Assembly: GCF_001570965.1 (NCBI RefSeq) | Contig: NZ_BCSR01000012.1 | Span: forward strand, 1-62,728 | DNA from: Janibacter corallicola NBRC 107790 | GTDB taxonomy: Bacteria > Actinomycetota > Actinomycetes > Actinomycetales > Dermatophilaceae | Direction: 5' to 3' | DNA: 62,728 nucleotides | Shown here: piece by piece, positions 35,052 through 43,459 of the stretch | Layout: every line of letters starts with the position of its first letter | Position numbering within the stretch: position 1 is the first letter of the stretch | Notes under the pieces: model-generated | Databases searched by the model: none | What the model was told of the DNA's origin: nothing | Seen by the model: only the letters and a program-made list of their open reading frames with translations | Position numbers and translations under genes: made by a program

Positions 35052-36146
35052 ATGACCGCCCTCACCACGCCCACCCGGGCGGACGAGGTACACGACGACC
35101 TCGGGCTGGGTGCCCGTCGCCGCCGGGCGAGCGCCTGGACGCTCGGCCTGCTGGCCCTGCTCGTCGTGTCCGTGATCGTCTCCGTCGGCAGCGGCGCGGT
35201 GACCGTCCCGCCCACGGAGACCGCTCGGATCATCGCCCACCACCTCGCGGGCCTCTCGGAGCAGACCTGGTCCGTGGCCCGCGACGCGATCATCTGGGAC
35301 GTGCGCCTGCCCCGGGCGCTCCTCGCGGTCGGCGTCGGCGCCGGGCTGGCGGTGTGCGGCACCGCGCTGCAGGCCATGGTCCGCAACGTCCTGGCCGACC
35401 CGTACCTGCTCGGCGTGAACTCCGGCGCCTCCAGCGGCGCGGCGGCGGCGATCCTCTTCGGTGCCGGAGCCGGTGCCGGTGCGCACGCCCTGCCCGCGAG
35501 CGCCTTCGCGGGCGCCCTCGCCGCCTCGCTGCTCGTCCTCGTCGTGGCCCGCTCCGGGGGGAGGGTCACCTCCCTTCGCCTGCTACTCGCGGGGGTGGCC
35601 GTCGGCTACGCGCTCTACGCGGTGACCAGCTTCCTCATCTTCGCCTCCGACTCCGCCGAGGGCTCACGGTCGGTCCTCTTCTGGCTGCTCGGCTCGCTCG
35701 CGCTGGCCTCCTGGGGCGCCCCGCTGCTCATCGTCGGGATCGTCGTCGTGCTGACCGTCCTCGCCCTCCTGCGGAACGCCCGCCGGATGGACGCCCTGGC
35801 CATCGGCGACGAGACCGCCCAGACCCTGGGCATCGCCCCGGACCGCTTCCGGGTTCACCTGCTGCTGCTCGTCGCGCTGTGCGTCGGGGTCGTCGTCTCC
35901 GCCTCCGGCAGCATCGGCTTCGTCGGGCTGGTTATCCCCCACCTCGCCCGCCGCGCCGTCGGGTCCGGGCACCGGCAGGTCGTCCCGGTCGCCGCGCTCA
36001 TGGGCGCGATCTTCCTCGTGTGGGCCGACATCGTGGCCCGCACGGTGCTCGCGCCCCAGGAGATCCCGCTCGGGATCCTCACCTCGCTCGTCGGCGCCCC
36101 CTTCCTCCTCGTCCTCATCCGCCGCATGCACGTCTCGTCCACCTGA
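35052..36146 (+). CDS. FecCD-family ABC transporter permease (F420-0/iron-complex-type cassette)
   Basis: A 364-residue BtuC/FecCD-type permease with about ten helices: [46 protein letters not shown] is the family core, [11 protein letters not shown] the ATPase-coupling helix and [17 protein letters not shown] the late conserved segment. It is the first gene of a permease - binding protein - ATPase - methyltransferase operon. The cassette resembles the one annotated in other Actinobacteria as a proposed F420-0 transporter; cobalamin or siderophore import are alternatives. The ATG at 35052 has a good ribosome site. Confidence 0.9.
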   Translation: MTALTTPTRADEVHDDLGLGARRRRASAWTLGLLALLVVSVIVSVGSGAVTVPPTETARIIAHHLAGLSEQTWSVARDAIIWDVRLPRALLAVGVGAGLAVCGTALQAMVRNVLADPYLLGVNSGASSGAAAAILFGAGAGAGAHALPASAFAGALAASLLVLVVARSGGRVTSLRLLLAGVAVGYALYAVTSFLIFASDSAEGSRSVLFWLLGSLALASWGAPLLIVGIVVVLTVLALLRNARRMDALAIGDETAQTLGIAPDRFRVHLLLLVALCVGVVVSASGSIGFVGLVIPHLARRAVGSGHRQVVPVAALMGAIFLVWADIVARTVLAPQEIPLGILTSLVGAPFLLVLIRRMHVSST

Positions 36147-36183
36147 ACCACCCGCCCGGTCCACCCCCGATCACGGAGCAGCC

Positions 36184-37197
36184 TTGTCACTCGTGACCAC
36201 CCGACGCGTCCGCGTCGCCACCCTCACCCTCGTCACCGCCCTGCTGGCCGCCTGCGGCGGCTCCGGCAGCGCCGAGGACGCCGAGACCCGACCGGACGAG
36301 GGGCACTACCCCGTCACGGTGGAGAACTGCGGCCAGCAGGTCACGATCGAGTCCGAGCCGACGAACGTGGCGATGCTCAAGTCCGCGGTCGTGCCCTTCC
36401 TCACCTCCGTCGGGGTCCTGGACCACGTGGGCGTCAAGGCCGGCGCCTACCCGGAGGGGTACTTCTCCGGTGACGTCGCCCGGCAGGTCGAGGAGATCGA
36501 CTCCCTCACCGACCGCACCGACGCCTCCGGCCACCTGCAGATCTCCAAGGAGGCGGTCATCGAGCGCGAGCCGGACCTCGTCCTCGGGCACACCGACAAC
36601 CTCAACCGGGCCTCGCTGGAGGAGGTCGGCATCCCGAGCCTCGAGGCCTCCGGGCTGTGCACGCAGAACCTCCCGGAGCCGGGCTTCCAGCAGATCTACG
36701 ACGAGGTCGAGATGTACGGGAAGGTCTTCAACCGCGAGGAGGAGGCAGCGGACGCGATCGCGGGTCTGAAGAAGCGGGTGGAGAAGGTCACGAGCTCCAC
36801 GACGAAGGGGGAACGCACCGGCGCCGTCCTCTACCCCACCGTCGGCGGCGGCACGACCTATGCCTACGGCAACAAGTCGATGCCGGATCCGCTCCTCGAG
36901 GCGGCCGGGATGGAGAACGTCTTCGGGGGGCAGGACCAGCGCGTCTTCGAGGTCACCCTCGAGAAGCTTCTCGAGAAGGACCCGGACGTCATCGTCCTGC
37001 TGCACTCCGACGGCGACCCGAAGAAGGTCGAGCAGGCACTGACCTCCCTCCCCGGGGCCGACAAGCTGACCGCGGTGCGCACCGGGCAGGTGCACACCGA
37101 GCTGTTCAACTTCGCCGAGCCGGCGAGCCCACTCGTCGTCGACGGGCTGGAGCAGCTCATCGAGAACGTGCGCGCGGCCGAGAAGGACCAGACGTGA
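36184..37197 (+). CDS. ABC transporter substrate-binding lipoprotein (F420-0-type family)
   Basis: A 337-residue lipoprotein. The signal ends LLAAC (Cys24) and the body is the helical-hinge binding fold. Diagnostic-looking segments are YPVTVENCGQQVT, MLKSAVVPFLTSVGVLDHVGVKAGAYPEGYF, LTDRTDASGHLQISKE and LVLGHTDNLNR, which resemble (from memory of the family) the proposed F420-0 binding proteins more than FhuD/FepB. Two cysteines (NCG and GLCT) may form a disulfide. The start is a TTG at 36184, five bases after GGAG; a GTG at 36193 is the alternative. Confidence 0.85.
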   Translation: MSLVTTRRVRVATLTLVTALLAACGGSGSAEDAETRPDEGHYPVTVENCGQQVTIESEPTNVAMLKSAVVPFLTSVGVLDHVGVKAGAYPEGYFSGDVARQVEEIDSLTDRTDASGHLQISKEAVIEREPDLVLGHTDNLNRASLEEVGIPSLEASGLCTQNLPEPGFQQIYDEVEMYGKVFNREEEAADAIAGLKKRVEKVTSSTTKGERTGAVLYPTVGGGTTYAYGNKSMPDPLLEAAGMENVFGGQDQRVFEVTLEKLLEKDPDVIVLLHSDGDPKKVEQALTSLPGADKLTAVRTGQVHTELFNFAEPASPLVVDGLEQLIENVRAAEKDQT

Positions 37198-37961
37198 TCG
37201 AGGCCAGCGGGCTGCGCTTCGCCTACGGGGCCACCCCGATCATCCACGGTGTCGACGTCACGAGCAGGCCGGGGCGGGTGCTCGGCCTCATCGGGCCCAA
37301 CGGCAGCGGCAAGACGACCCTGCTGCGGCTGCTCCACGGCGGCCTCTCCCCCGCGTCCGGCGAGGTGCGCATTGACGGCCGGCCGCTGGAGGAGATCGAC
37401 CGCGGCGGGCTCTCCCGCCGGGTCGCCGTCGTGGTCCAGGAGGCCGGTGGCGAGAGCACGATGACCGCCGCCGAGATGGTCCTGCTCGGGCGCACCGCGC
37501 GCCTGTCCGGCTTCCAGCGCACCAGCTCCGAGGACGTCGCCGCCGCGACCCGCGCGATGGACCGAGTGGGTGCCCGGCACCTGGCCCGGCGAGACTTCGC
37601 CGCACTCTCCGGAGGCGAGAAGCAGCGCGTGCTCATCGCCCGCGCCATCGCCCAGGACGCGGACCACCTACTGCTCGACGAGCCGACCAACCATCTCGAC
37701 ATCCGCTACCAGCACGAGGTCCTGGGCCTGCTGCGCTCGGTGGGTCGGACCACCGTCGTCGTCCTGCACGACCTCAATCTCGCCGCCCGCTACTGCGACG
37801 ACGTCGTCCTCCTCGAGGAGGGACGAGTCGCCGGCAGCGGCCCGGTCGCCGAGGTGCTCGACCCGGAGCTGCTGACCCGGGTCTACGGGATCGGGGTGCG
37901 CCGGGTGGACGCCGAGGACGGCCTCCACCTGCTCTTCACCCCGCTGGAGGGAGCCGCATGA
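37194..37961 (+). CDS. ABC transporter ATP-binding protein of the cofactor/iron-complex cassette
   Basis: A 255-residue ATPase with Walker A GPNGSGKTT, signature LSGGEKQR, Walker [12 protein letters not shown] and the H-loop VLHDLNLAARYCDDVVLL, all typical of BtuD/FecE-class importers. GTG overlaps the binding-protein stop (GTGA), and its own stop overlaps the methyltransferase ATG. It supplies energy to the permease dimer encoded at the start of the operon. Confidence 0.93.
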   Translation: MIEASGLRFAYGATPIIHGVDVTSRPGRVLGLIGPNGSGKTTLLRLLHGGLSPASGEVRIDGRPLEEIDRGGLSRRVAVVVQEAGGESTMTAAEMVLLGRTARLSGFQRTSSEDVAAATRAMDRVGARHLARRDFAALSGGEKQRVLIARAIAQDADHLLLDEPTNHLDIRYQHEVLGLLRSVGRTTVVVLHDLNLAARYCDDVVLLEEGRVAGSGPVAEVLDPELLTRVYGIGVRRVDAEDGLHLLFTPLEGAA

Positions 37962-38659
37962 CCGGGCCGGTGCAGGAGCAGATCGATCACTACTGGGACC
38001 TCCGGGCGCGGACCTACCACGCCCACCAGCAGCGCAGCGACCGGGAACAGGTCGACCAACGCCTGTGGGGCGGGATCTGGGCCGAGGTGCTGCCGGAGCC
38101 GCCCGCCGACGTCCTGGACCTCGGCACCGGCAGCGGCCACGCCGCCTTCGTCATGGCGGGGCTCGGCCACCGGGTCACCGGTCTGGACGCCTCCACCGAG
38201 ATGCTCCGAGTCGCGAAGGAGCGGGCCCGGAGCGCGAAGGGGGCGGTCCCCACCTTCGTCCACGGCGACGCCGTCGCGCCGGACCTGGCCGAGGGCGGCT
38301 TCGACGCGGTCACCTCCCGGTACCTCATGTGGACGCTGCGCGACCCGGTCGCGGCGCTGCGCCGGTGGCGCCGGCTGCTCCGGCCCCGCGGGGTGCTCGC
38401 CCTCGTGGACGCCACGTGGTTCGAGGAGGGCCTGGCCGGGTCCCCGGAGGAGTTCATCGACTCCTACGAGGGGCTGCTGGGGGACCTCCCGCTGGCCACC
38501 GCCGAGAGCATCGCCGCCACCGAGGACGTGGTGCGCGCCGCGGGTTACCGCGAGGTGCGCACCCGCCCCCTGCACGAGGTGCTCGAGACCGATCTGCGGC
38601 TCGGTGCGGCGCCCGGCCACCGGCCGCGCCTGCAGCACCTGGTCACCGCCCGGCCCTGA
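37958..38659 (+). CDS. class I SAM-dependent methyltransferase linked to the ABC cassette
   Basis: A 233-residue Rossmann methyltransferase: motif I VLDLGTGSGHAAFVMAGLG, acidic end of beta2 GLDAS, motif post-I HGDAVAPDLAEGGFDAVTSRYLMWTLRDP and motif III LLRPRGVLALVD. Its opening (QIDHYWDLRARTYH) recalls methyltransferases that follow metal- or cofactor-uptake genes. It overlaps the ATPase gene by 4 nt, so it probably modifies the imported compound or its precursor. The substrate is not predictable. Confidence 0.85.
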   Translation: MTGPVQEQIDHYWDLRARTYHAHQQRSDREQVDQRLWGGIWAEVLPEPPADVLDLGTGSGHAAFVMAGLGHRVTGLDASTEMLRVAKERARSAKGAVPTFVHGDAVAPDLAEGGFDAVTSRYLMWTLRDPVAALRRWRRLLRPRGVLALVDATWFEEGLAGSPEEFIDSYEGLLGDLPLATAESIAATEDVVRAAGYREVRTRPLHEVLETDLRLGAAPGHRPRLQHLVTARP

Positions 38660-38661
38660 CG

Positions 38662-38680
38662 GGGTCCCGGCCGAGGACCC
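38662..38680. terminator. short hairpin between convergent genes
   Basis: GGGTCC (38662-38667) and GGACCC (38675-38680) are complementary across a 7-nt loop in the 33-bp gap between the methyltransferase and LCP gene ends. A second weak pair (GAGGAC/GTCCTC) overlaps it. The stems are short, so this is a tentative bidirectional terminator. Confidence 0.4.
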
Positions 38681-38692
38681 ACCGACGAGTCC

Positions 38693-40192
38693 TCAGCAGG
38701 TGGCGTCGATGTCGCTGAGCTTGTCCTTGTTCGTGCTCTCGCTCGGCGAGGGCTCGTCCGGCTCCGGCTCGCTGGAGCTCGAGCTCGAGGAGCTGGGCTC
38801 CGGCTGGTCGCTCGGCTCCGGCGGGTTGACCGCCTTGTCGACCATCGCGTGGATCTTCGCGTAGTCCGGGTCGGTGACGTCGATGTTCTGGTTGGTCAGC
38901 GGGAGGGACTTGATGTCGTCCGCGTCCTGGATGCGCAGCACGAGATCGGCCCACTCGTCGAGGTCCTGCCGGGGGATGTCGACCCGGACGTTGTCCTCGA
39001 GGGTCTTGGCCAGTGCCGGGTAGCGCAGCACCATCGTCTTGGGGTCGACCTGGTCCAGGAGGGCACCGACCATGCAGCGCTGCCGACGCATCCGGGAGAA
39101 GTCGCCGTCCTTGGACTCCGCGCGGGAGCGGGAGTACCAGAGCGCCTCGAAGCCGTCGAGGTGCTGCTTCCCGGGCTCGATGTAGCCGGTGGTGCCCACG
39201 ACGGTGCCGTTGACGAGCTCGCAGCCGATGCAGACCCGGTCCTTGACGTTGATCGTGACCCCACCCATGGCGTCGACGAGCTCCTGGAAGCCGTCGAGGT
39301 CCACGACCGTGGTGTAGTCGATGTCCAGCCCGAGGATCTGGGAGGCGGCGTCCTTGGTGACGGCCAGGCCGGGATCGTCGGTCTCGAAGAGGTCGGCGTT
39401 CTCCTCCCCGAGCATCCAGACGTACTCCATGAGGCAGTCGTTGCCGCAGTTGTACCCGTCGGGGTACTTCTCCGAGAGCGGGTTCTTCGCGGAGAAGGGA
39501 ATGTCCTCCAGGTTGCGCGGGATGCCGAAGAGGACGGTCTCGCCGGTCTGGGTGTCGACGCTGGCGACGATCACCGCATCGGGGCGCACCCCGGTCCGGT
39601 TGGGTCCGGCGTCGGAGCCGATGAGCATGACGTTGACCCGGTCCGTGTCCGCCCACGGGTCGTCGCCTTCGCCGGGGCCGACCGCACCGTCGGGGCGGAT
39701 GCTGTCGAAGACCGTGTTGAGCACCGAGCGCTGGATGTTGGCGTAGCGCACCGCCTGCGTCGCGGGCGCGAAGACGAGCAGGGCAGCGATCGTCGTGAAG
39801 ACGATCATCGCGATCTTGGGGCCGGTGCTCATGCCCTCGGGGTAGTTGTCGCGCGCGGTGGTGATGATCCCCCAGATCCACGCCGCGGCACCGACGACGA
39901 TGACGAAGGTCGCGACGAGCAGCACCGCGCCACTGACCCCGACCCGGATGACCGACGAGGCCAGGCCACGACTCAGGGCGAAACCGCAGACGAAGAGCAG
40001 CGCCAGGACGAAGAGGGTGACCATCGTCCACCCGGTCCGGCGGCGGGAGGGGATCAGCCCCAGACCTGGCACGAGCGTGCTGGCCGCGGTGAGGACGTAG
40101 AAGCGTCGGACGCGCCTGCCGTGCTCACGCGAGCGGGCCCCCCGCTGACCCACGGAACGCCCGGGCACACGGGCGTTGCTCTCGGATGTCAC
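38693..40192 (-). CDS. LytR-CpsA-Psr (LCP) family cell-wall glycopolymer ligase
   Basis: A 499-residue membrane protein with three to four N-terminal helices (residues about 30-155), longer than the single helix of most LCPs. The extracytoplasmic LCP domain has DRVNVMLIGSDAGPNRTGVRPDAVIVASVD, the arginine motif FGIPRNLEDIP and WYSRSRAESKDGDFSRMRRQRCMVGALL. It transfers polyprenyl-linked glycopolymers to peptidoglycan. Cysteines near 250 and 315 could form disulfides. The C-terminus is a Ser/Glu/Pro tail including eight serines in a row. The start GTG at 40192 follows GAAGAGG. Confidence 0.93.
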   Translation of the reverse strand: MTSESNARVPGRSVGQRGARSREHGRRVRRFYVLTAASTLVPGLGLIPSRRRTGWTMVTLFVLALLFVCGFALSRGLASSVIRVGVSGAVLLVATFVIVVGAAAWIWGIITTARDNYPEGMSTGPKIAMIVFTTIAALLVFAPATQAVRYANIQRSVLNTVFDSIRPDGAVGPGEGDDPWADTDRVNVMLIGSDAGPNRTGVRPDAVIVASVDTQTGETVLFGIPRNLEDIPFSAKNPLSEKYPDGYNCGNDCLMEYVWMLGEENADLFETDDPGLAVTKDAASQILGLDIDYTTVVDLDGFQELVDAMGGVTINVKDRVCIGCELVNGTVVGTTGYIEPGKQHLDGFEALWYSRSRAESKDGDFSRMRRQRCMVGALLDQVDPKTMVLRYPALAKTLEDNVRVDIPRQDLDEWADLVLRIQDADDIKSLPLTNQNIDVTDPDYAKIHAMVDKAVNPPEPSDQPEPSSSSSSSSEPEPDEPSPSESTNKDKLSDIDATC

Positions 40193-40389
40193 TGGTCAGC
40201 TACCTCTTCGGGTCGGGGGCGACAGGTGCCGGGTACCGACGGTGCTCCGGCCGGTAGATGGTGGCACACATGGATGTGAACGCCCCAAACCGGTGAAAGG
40301 TTGCATCCGGCGAGGGTCGATTCCCACGAACGGGCAGGGGGCTCGCCTCCGGGGCGACACGCCGACGCCGCCCACCCCGGCGTCCCGCG
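40193..40389. promoter_or_regulatory. 197-bp intergenic region upstream of the LCP gene
   Basis: Noncoding gap between the LCP gene start and the end of the DinB-like gene, both on the minus strand. A relatively AT-rich patch at 40261-40315 includes TTCACA, a plausible -35 for the LCP gene, but no matching -10 is clear. No riboswitch fold was recognised. Confidence 0.35.
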
Positions 40390-40953
40390 TCACGGCCTCC
40401 TGCCGGTGAGGGCGACGAGTCGGTCCTGCCGGGAGGCGTCGGCTGCCACGGCGACGGGTGGCGCGAGCATCCCCTTCGCCCGGAGGTGCTCGCCGGAGGC
40501 GGTGAGCGCCTCCTCGATCTGGTCCAGCTCCCGGTCGGAGAAGGTGGTCTCCCCACCGAGCGTGCGGGCGATGTCCCAGCGGTGGATCAGCAGGTCCAGC
40601 CCGAAGGTGGCCTCGAAGACCCGGCCGACGCTGGGTCCGTCCTCGCCACGCCGGTGGGGATGCTCGGCGAAGCCGTCGTCGGCCAGCTGCCGGGCGACGG
40701 CCTCGGCATGGGTGCGCCAGGCCATCGCGGCGCCGAGCTGCTCGACGGTCGGCGCCGGATCGGGCATGTCCGCCCCCGCCAGCAGGAGGAAGTCGCGCTG
40801 GCTCTCGATGAGGTGTTCCACGACGTCGACGCCGGACCACCCCGGGCAGGGGCTCGCGGCGGTGAGCGCCTGCGGGTCGGCGCGGTCGAGCAGCCGCATC
40901 AGCGGGGTGTTCTTGCGGTCGAAGACGGAGGCGGCGTCCCGGGGAAGAGGCAT
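40390..40953 (-). CDS. TIGR03086-like mycothiol-dependent/DinB-superfamily metal-binding protein
   Basis: A 187-residue four-helix protein of the DinB/maleylpyruvate-isomerase type. CPGWSGVDVVEHLIESQRDFL and LDLLIHRWDIARTLGG carry the metal-ligand histidines expected in the TIGR03086 family. Related proteins use mycothiol and a divalent metal, but most have no assigned reaction. The ATG at 40953 was preferred over the longer frame, since homology begins at MPLPRDAASVFDR and GGTGGGG precedes it. It is divergent from the SGNH hydrolase gene (95 bp). Confidence 0.82.
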   Translation of the reverse strand: MPLPRDAASVFDRKNTPLMRLLDRADPQALTAASPCPGWSGVDVVEHLIESQRDFLLLAGADMPDPAPTVEQLGAAMAWRTHAEAVARQLADDGFAEHPHRRGEDGPSVGRVFEATFGLDLLIHRWDIARTLGGETTFSDRELDQIEEALTASGEHLRAKGMLAPPVAVAADASRQDRLVALTGRRP

Positions 40954-41047
40954 GTCCCCACCATGCCACCGCGTGGCTGAACCCTCGGTGAACCCCTGCC
41001 GACAGGCCTTGATCATGTGGCCCCCGGCAGGTGGCATGGGGATCGAC

Positions 41048-41896
41048 ATGAGCGGGCTCCTCGTCGCGATCGGCGACTCCTTCACCGAGGGCGTGGGTGA
41101 TCCGCACCTGCACTACCCCAACGGGGTCCGCGGCTGGGCGGACCGCCTGGCGCGACAGCTGGGGCGGGCGGACCCGTCGTGGCGGTATGCCAACCTCGCG
41201 ATCCGCAGCAAGTTCCTCGACCAGGTGGTGGCCGAGCAGCTCGAGCCGGCCATCGCGATGGGGCCCAGCCACATCTCCTTCAACGCCGGGGGCAATGACC
41301 TGCTCTCGCTGCGCGCCGACGTCGACTCGATCGCGCGGCGCTACGAGGCGGCACTGGCCCGGCTGACCGCGACGGGTGCCCGGGTGATCCTCGTGACGAC
41401 CTTCGAGCCGCGGACCAGTCGTCTGGTCCAGCCGTTGGTTCGGCGCGTGGGCGACTTCAACGACGTGATCCGCGACCTGGCGGCGACGTACGACGCGACT
41501 CTCGTCGACCACGCGCGGATGCCGGAGTTCCACGAGCAGATGCTGTGGGCGCCGGACCGGATCCACATGTCCCGCCCGGGGCACAAGCGGATGGCCGCGA
41601 CGATCGCCGAGCGGATCGGGGTGCCGCACACCCTCAAGCTGCGTGACCTCGTGCCGGTCGAACCGGTCGACTGGCGTCGGGCCCTGCGCACGGAGGTCGG
41701 CTTCGCGCGGGATGAGGTGGTTCCGCTGCTGCGGCGCCGGATCACCGGGCGCAACGAAGGGGACACCACCCGTCCGAAGTGGCCGGTGCCCATCCACCCC
41801 GCGGACGGGATGAAGCGGCTGGCGGCGCAGCAGGCGATGACGACGGCCCTGATCCATGTGGTGGATCATGAGTCACCACATGGATCAGGGCCGTAG
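41048..41896 (+). CDS. SGNH/GDSL-type hydrolase
   Basis: A 282-residue esterase/lipase-like protein without signal peptide. The four SGNH blocks are visible: AIGDSFTEG (nucleophile Ser), NLAIRSK (Gly/Ala block), FNAGGNDLLS (Asn) and DRIHMSRPGHKRMA (Asp-x-x-His). The conserved part ends near residue 200; the last 80 residues are basic and less conserved. The final 17 codons and the stop lie inside a perfect 21-bp hairpin, so the extreme C-terminus (TTALIHVVDHESPHGSGP) is dictated by the terminator rather than by selection on the protein. ATG at 41036 is an alternative start. Confidence 0.88.
   Translation: MSGLLVAIGDSFTEGVGDPHLHYPNGVRGWADRLARQLGRADPSWRYANLAIRSKFLDQVVAEQLEPAIAMGPSHISFNAGGNDLLSLRADVDSIARRYEAALARLTATGARVILVTTFEPRTSRLVQPLVRRVGDFNDVIRDLAATYDATLVDHARMPEFHEQMLWAPDRIHMSRPGHKRMAATIAERIGVPHTLKLRDLVPVEPVDWRRALRTEVGFARDEVVPLLRRRITGRNEGDTTRPKWPVPIHPADGMKRLAAQQAMTTALIHVVDHESPHGSGP
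41843..41894. terminator. 21-bp perfect hairpin between SGNH and hspR genes
   Basis: Arms 41843-41863 and 41874-41894 are exact inverted repeats with a 10-nt loop. The hairpin contains the end of the SGNH gene and the first base of its TAG stop, and lies 17 bp beyond the end of hspR, so it can serve both convergent transcripts. Its arms are less GC-rich than the surroundings (CTGATCCATGTGGTG). Confidence 0.8.
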
Positions 41897-41910
41897 TGTC
41901 CGAAGGGGGC

Positions 41911-42369
41911 TCAGCGCCGACGCCGCGCCGGGTCCCAGACCACGAGGGCCTGGCCGGCGGACCGGCCGCGCGGACGCTCACCGTGGCGAAGGGCGACGAC
42001 GTCACCCTCCGAGCCGACGGCGAAGAACCGCCGCCCCTGCCCGAGCTCGTCGTGGGCGCGATCCAGCTCCGCGCGCAGCTCGCCGACCCGGGCGCGCAGC
42101 GCAGCGACCTGGTGCTCGAGCTCGAAGATCCGCTGGATCGCCCCGAGCGAGACGCCCTCCTCCTGGGAGAGACGCTGCACCTCCCGCAACCGGGTGACGT
42201 CGGCGGCGCTGTACCGCCGGCCGCCACCGCGGGTGCGTGACGGGGTGACCAGTCCGATCCGGTCGTACTGGCGCAGCGTCTGCGCGTGCATGCCGGCGAG
42301 CTCGGCAGCCACGGAGATGACGAAGACCGGCGTCCTGTCGTCCCCGCTGAACCCGGAGATCCGGGCCAT
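41911..42369 (-). CDS. hspR: heat-shock repressor HspR (MerR family)
   Basis: A 152-residue MerR-type regulator. The winged-helix domain (FVISVAAELAGMHAQTLRQYDRIGLVTPSRTRGGGRRYSAADVTRLREVQRLSQEEGVSLGAIQRI) matches HspR closely. It is followed by a dimerisation helix (ELEHQVAALRARVGELRAELD) and a basic tail. It represses dnaK and clpB operons through HAIR sites, using DnaK as a heat-sensitive co-repressor. The ATG at 42369 was chosen; the 25-residue upstream extension overlaps dnaJ. Last gene of the dnaK-grpE-dnaJ-hspR operon. Confidence 0.95.
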   Translation of the reverse strand: MARISGFSGDDRTPVFVISVAAELAGMHAQTLRQYDRIGLVTPSRTRGGGRRYSAADVTRLREVQRLSQEEGVSLGAIQRIFELEHQVAALRARVGELRAELDRAHDELGQGRRFFAVGSEGDVVALRHGERPRGRSAGQALVVWDPARRRR

Positions 42370-42391
42370 CGAACTCACTTCCTTCGTCGGC

Positions 42392-43417
42392 TCAGTCGCG
42401 GGCCCTGGCTGCGAGGTCGGCCCGCGGGTCCTCCTCGCGCGCATCGCGCAGGACCTCGATCGCCTCCCGCTCGGCGTCGCCGAGGTCGGTCGGCACGACC
42501 ACCTGGACCCGTGCGAGCAGGTCGCCCGTGGCCTTCTTCGTCTTCACGCCGCGGCCCTTCAGCCGCAGCATGCGTCCGCTCGGCGTGCCGGGTGCGACCT
42601 TGACCTTGACGCCGGCCCCGTCGAGGGTCGGCACCGTGACGGTCGCCCCGAGGGTGGCCTCGGGGAAGGTCACCGGCAGGTCGAGCACGAGGTTGTTGCC
42701 GTCGCGCTCGAAGACCGGGTGCCTCGCGACGCCCACCGTGAGGATGAGGTCGCCGCGCTGCCCACCGGCGCCGGCGTGGGCGCCTTTGCCGCGCAAGCGG
42801 ATCTTCTGCCCGTCCTTGACCCCTGCCGGGATCTTGGCGTTGACCTTCTCGCCGTTCACGTCGAGGGAGATGGTGCTCCCTTCGACCGCGTCGCGGAAGC
42901 TCAGCGAGGTCTTGGCGGTCAGGTCCGCGCCCTTCTGCGGGCCGCGGGGCGGCGGGCGGAAGCCCGCTCCCTGGCCACCGAAGCCGGCGCCACCACCGCC
43001 ACCGAACATCGAGAGGATGTCCTCCAGGTCCGGCTCGCCACCGCCCCCGCCGAAGGGGGAGCCGCCCCCGGTGCTGTAGCGCACGCGCGGACCGCCACCC
43101 CCTCCGCCGGCGAAGGCGCTGAAGATGTCCTCGAAACCCCCGTTGCCGCCCGCGCCGCCGGCGGTGAACCGGGCACCGCCGCCGGCCATCGAGCGGATCG
43201 CGTCGTACTCCTGACGCTGCTCGGGGTCGGAGAGGACGGCGTGGGCCTCGCCCACGTCCTTGAACTTCTGCTCCGCCTCGGCATCGCCGGTGTTGCGGTC
43301 CGGGTGGTACTGCTTGGCGAGCTTGCGGTAGGCCTTCTTGATCTCGGCCTCGTCAGCGTCCTTGCCGACGCCGAGGACGGCGTAGAAGTCCTTGTCCAAC
43401 CAGTCCTGACTGGCCAT
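42392..43417 (-). CDS. dnaJ: DnaJ/CbpA-type co-chaperone lacking the zinc finger
   Basis: A 341-residue J-domain protein: the J domain (1-75) with HPD in AKQYHPDRNTGD, a long Gly/Phe-rich region (about 78-150), then two C-terminal substrate-binding beta domains starting KGADLTAKTSLSFRDAVEGSTISL. No CxxCxGxG repeats are present, so it is a class B DnaJ (CbpA-like) although located in the dnaK operon. It stimulates DnaK ATPase and delivers clients. The operon spacing to grpE is 42 bp. Confidence 0.95.
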   Translation of the reverse strand: MASQDWLDKDFYAVLGVGKDADEAEIKKAYRKLAKQYHPDRNTGDAEAEQKFKDVGEAHAVLSDPEQRQEYDAIRSMAGGGARFTAGGAGGNGGFEDIFSAFAGGGGGGPRVRYSTGGGSPFGGGGGEPDLEDILSMFGGGGGAGFGGQGAGFRPPPRGPQKGADLTAKTSLSFRDAVEGSTISLDVNGEKVNAKIPAGVKDGQKIRLRGKGAHAGAGGQRGDLILTVGVARHPVFERDGNNLVLDLPVTFPEATLGATVTVPTLDGAGVKVKVAPGTPSGRMLRLKGRGVKTKKATGDLLARVQVVVPTDLGDAEREAIEVLRDAREEDPRADLAARARD

Positions 43418-43459
43418 GTCCCCTCCTTTCCGAGGTCTTCGTCGTCGGTTGCACGGTGC

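Noticed and set aside
31140-36146. A 1668-codon plus-strand frame covering the monooxygenase and clpB genes
   Set aside because: It is antisense to two well-supported genes; only its 3' part from 35052 (FecCD permease) is real.
38750-38800. CTCGAG/GAGCTC-rich simple repeat near the LCP gene end
   Set aside because: It is explained by the Ser/Glu codons of the low-complexity C-terminal tail.
40193-40389. Possible riboswitch upstream of the LCP gene
   Set aside because: No conserved core of a known class could be recognised and no convincing fold was seen.
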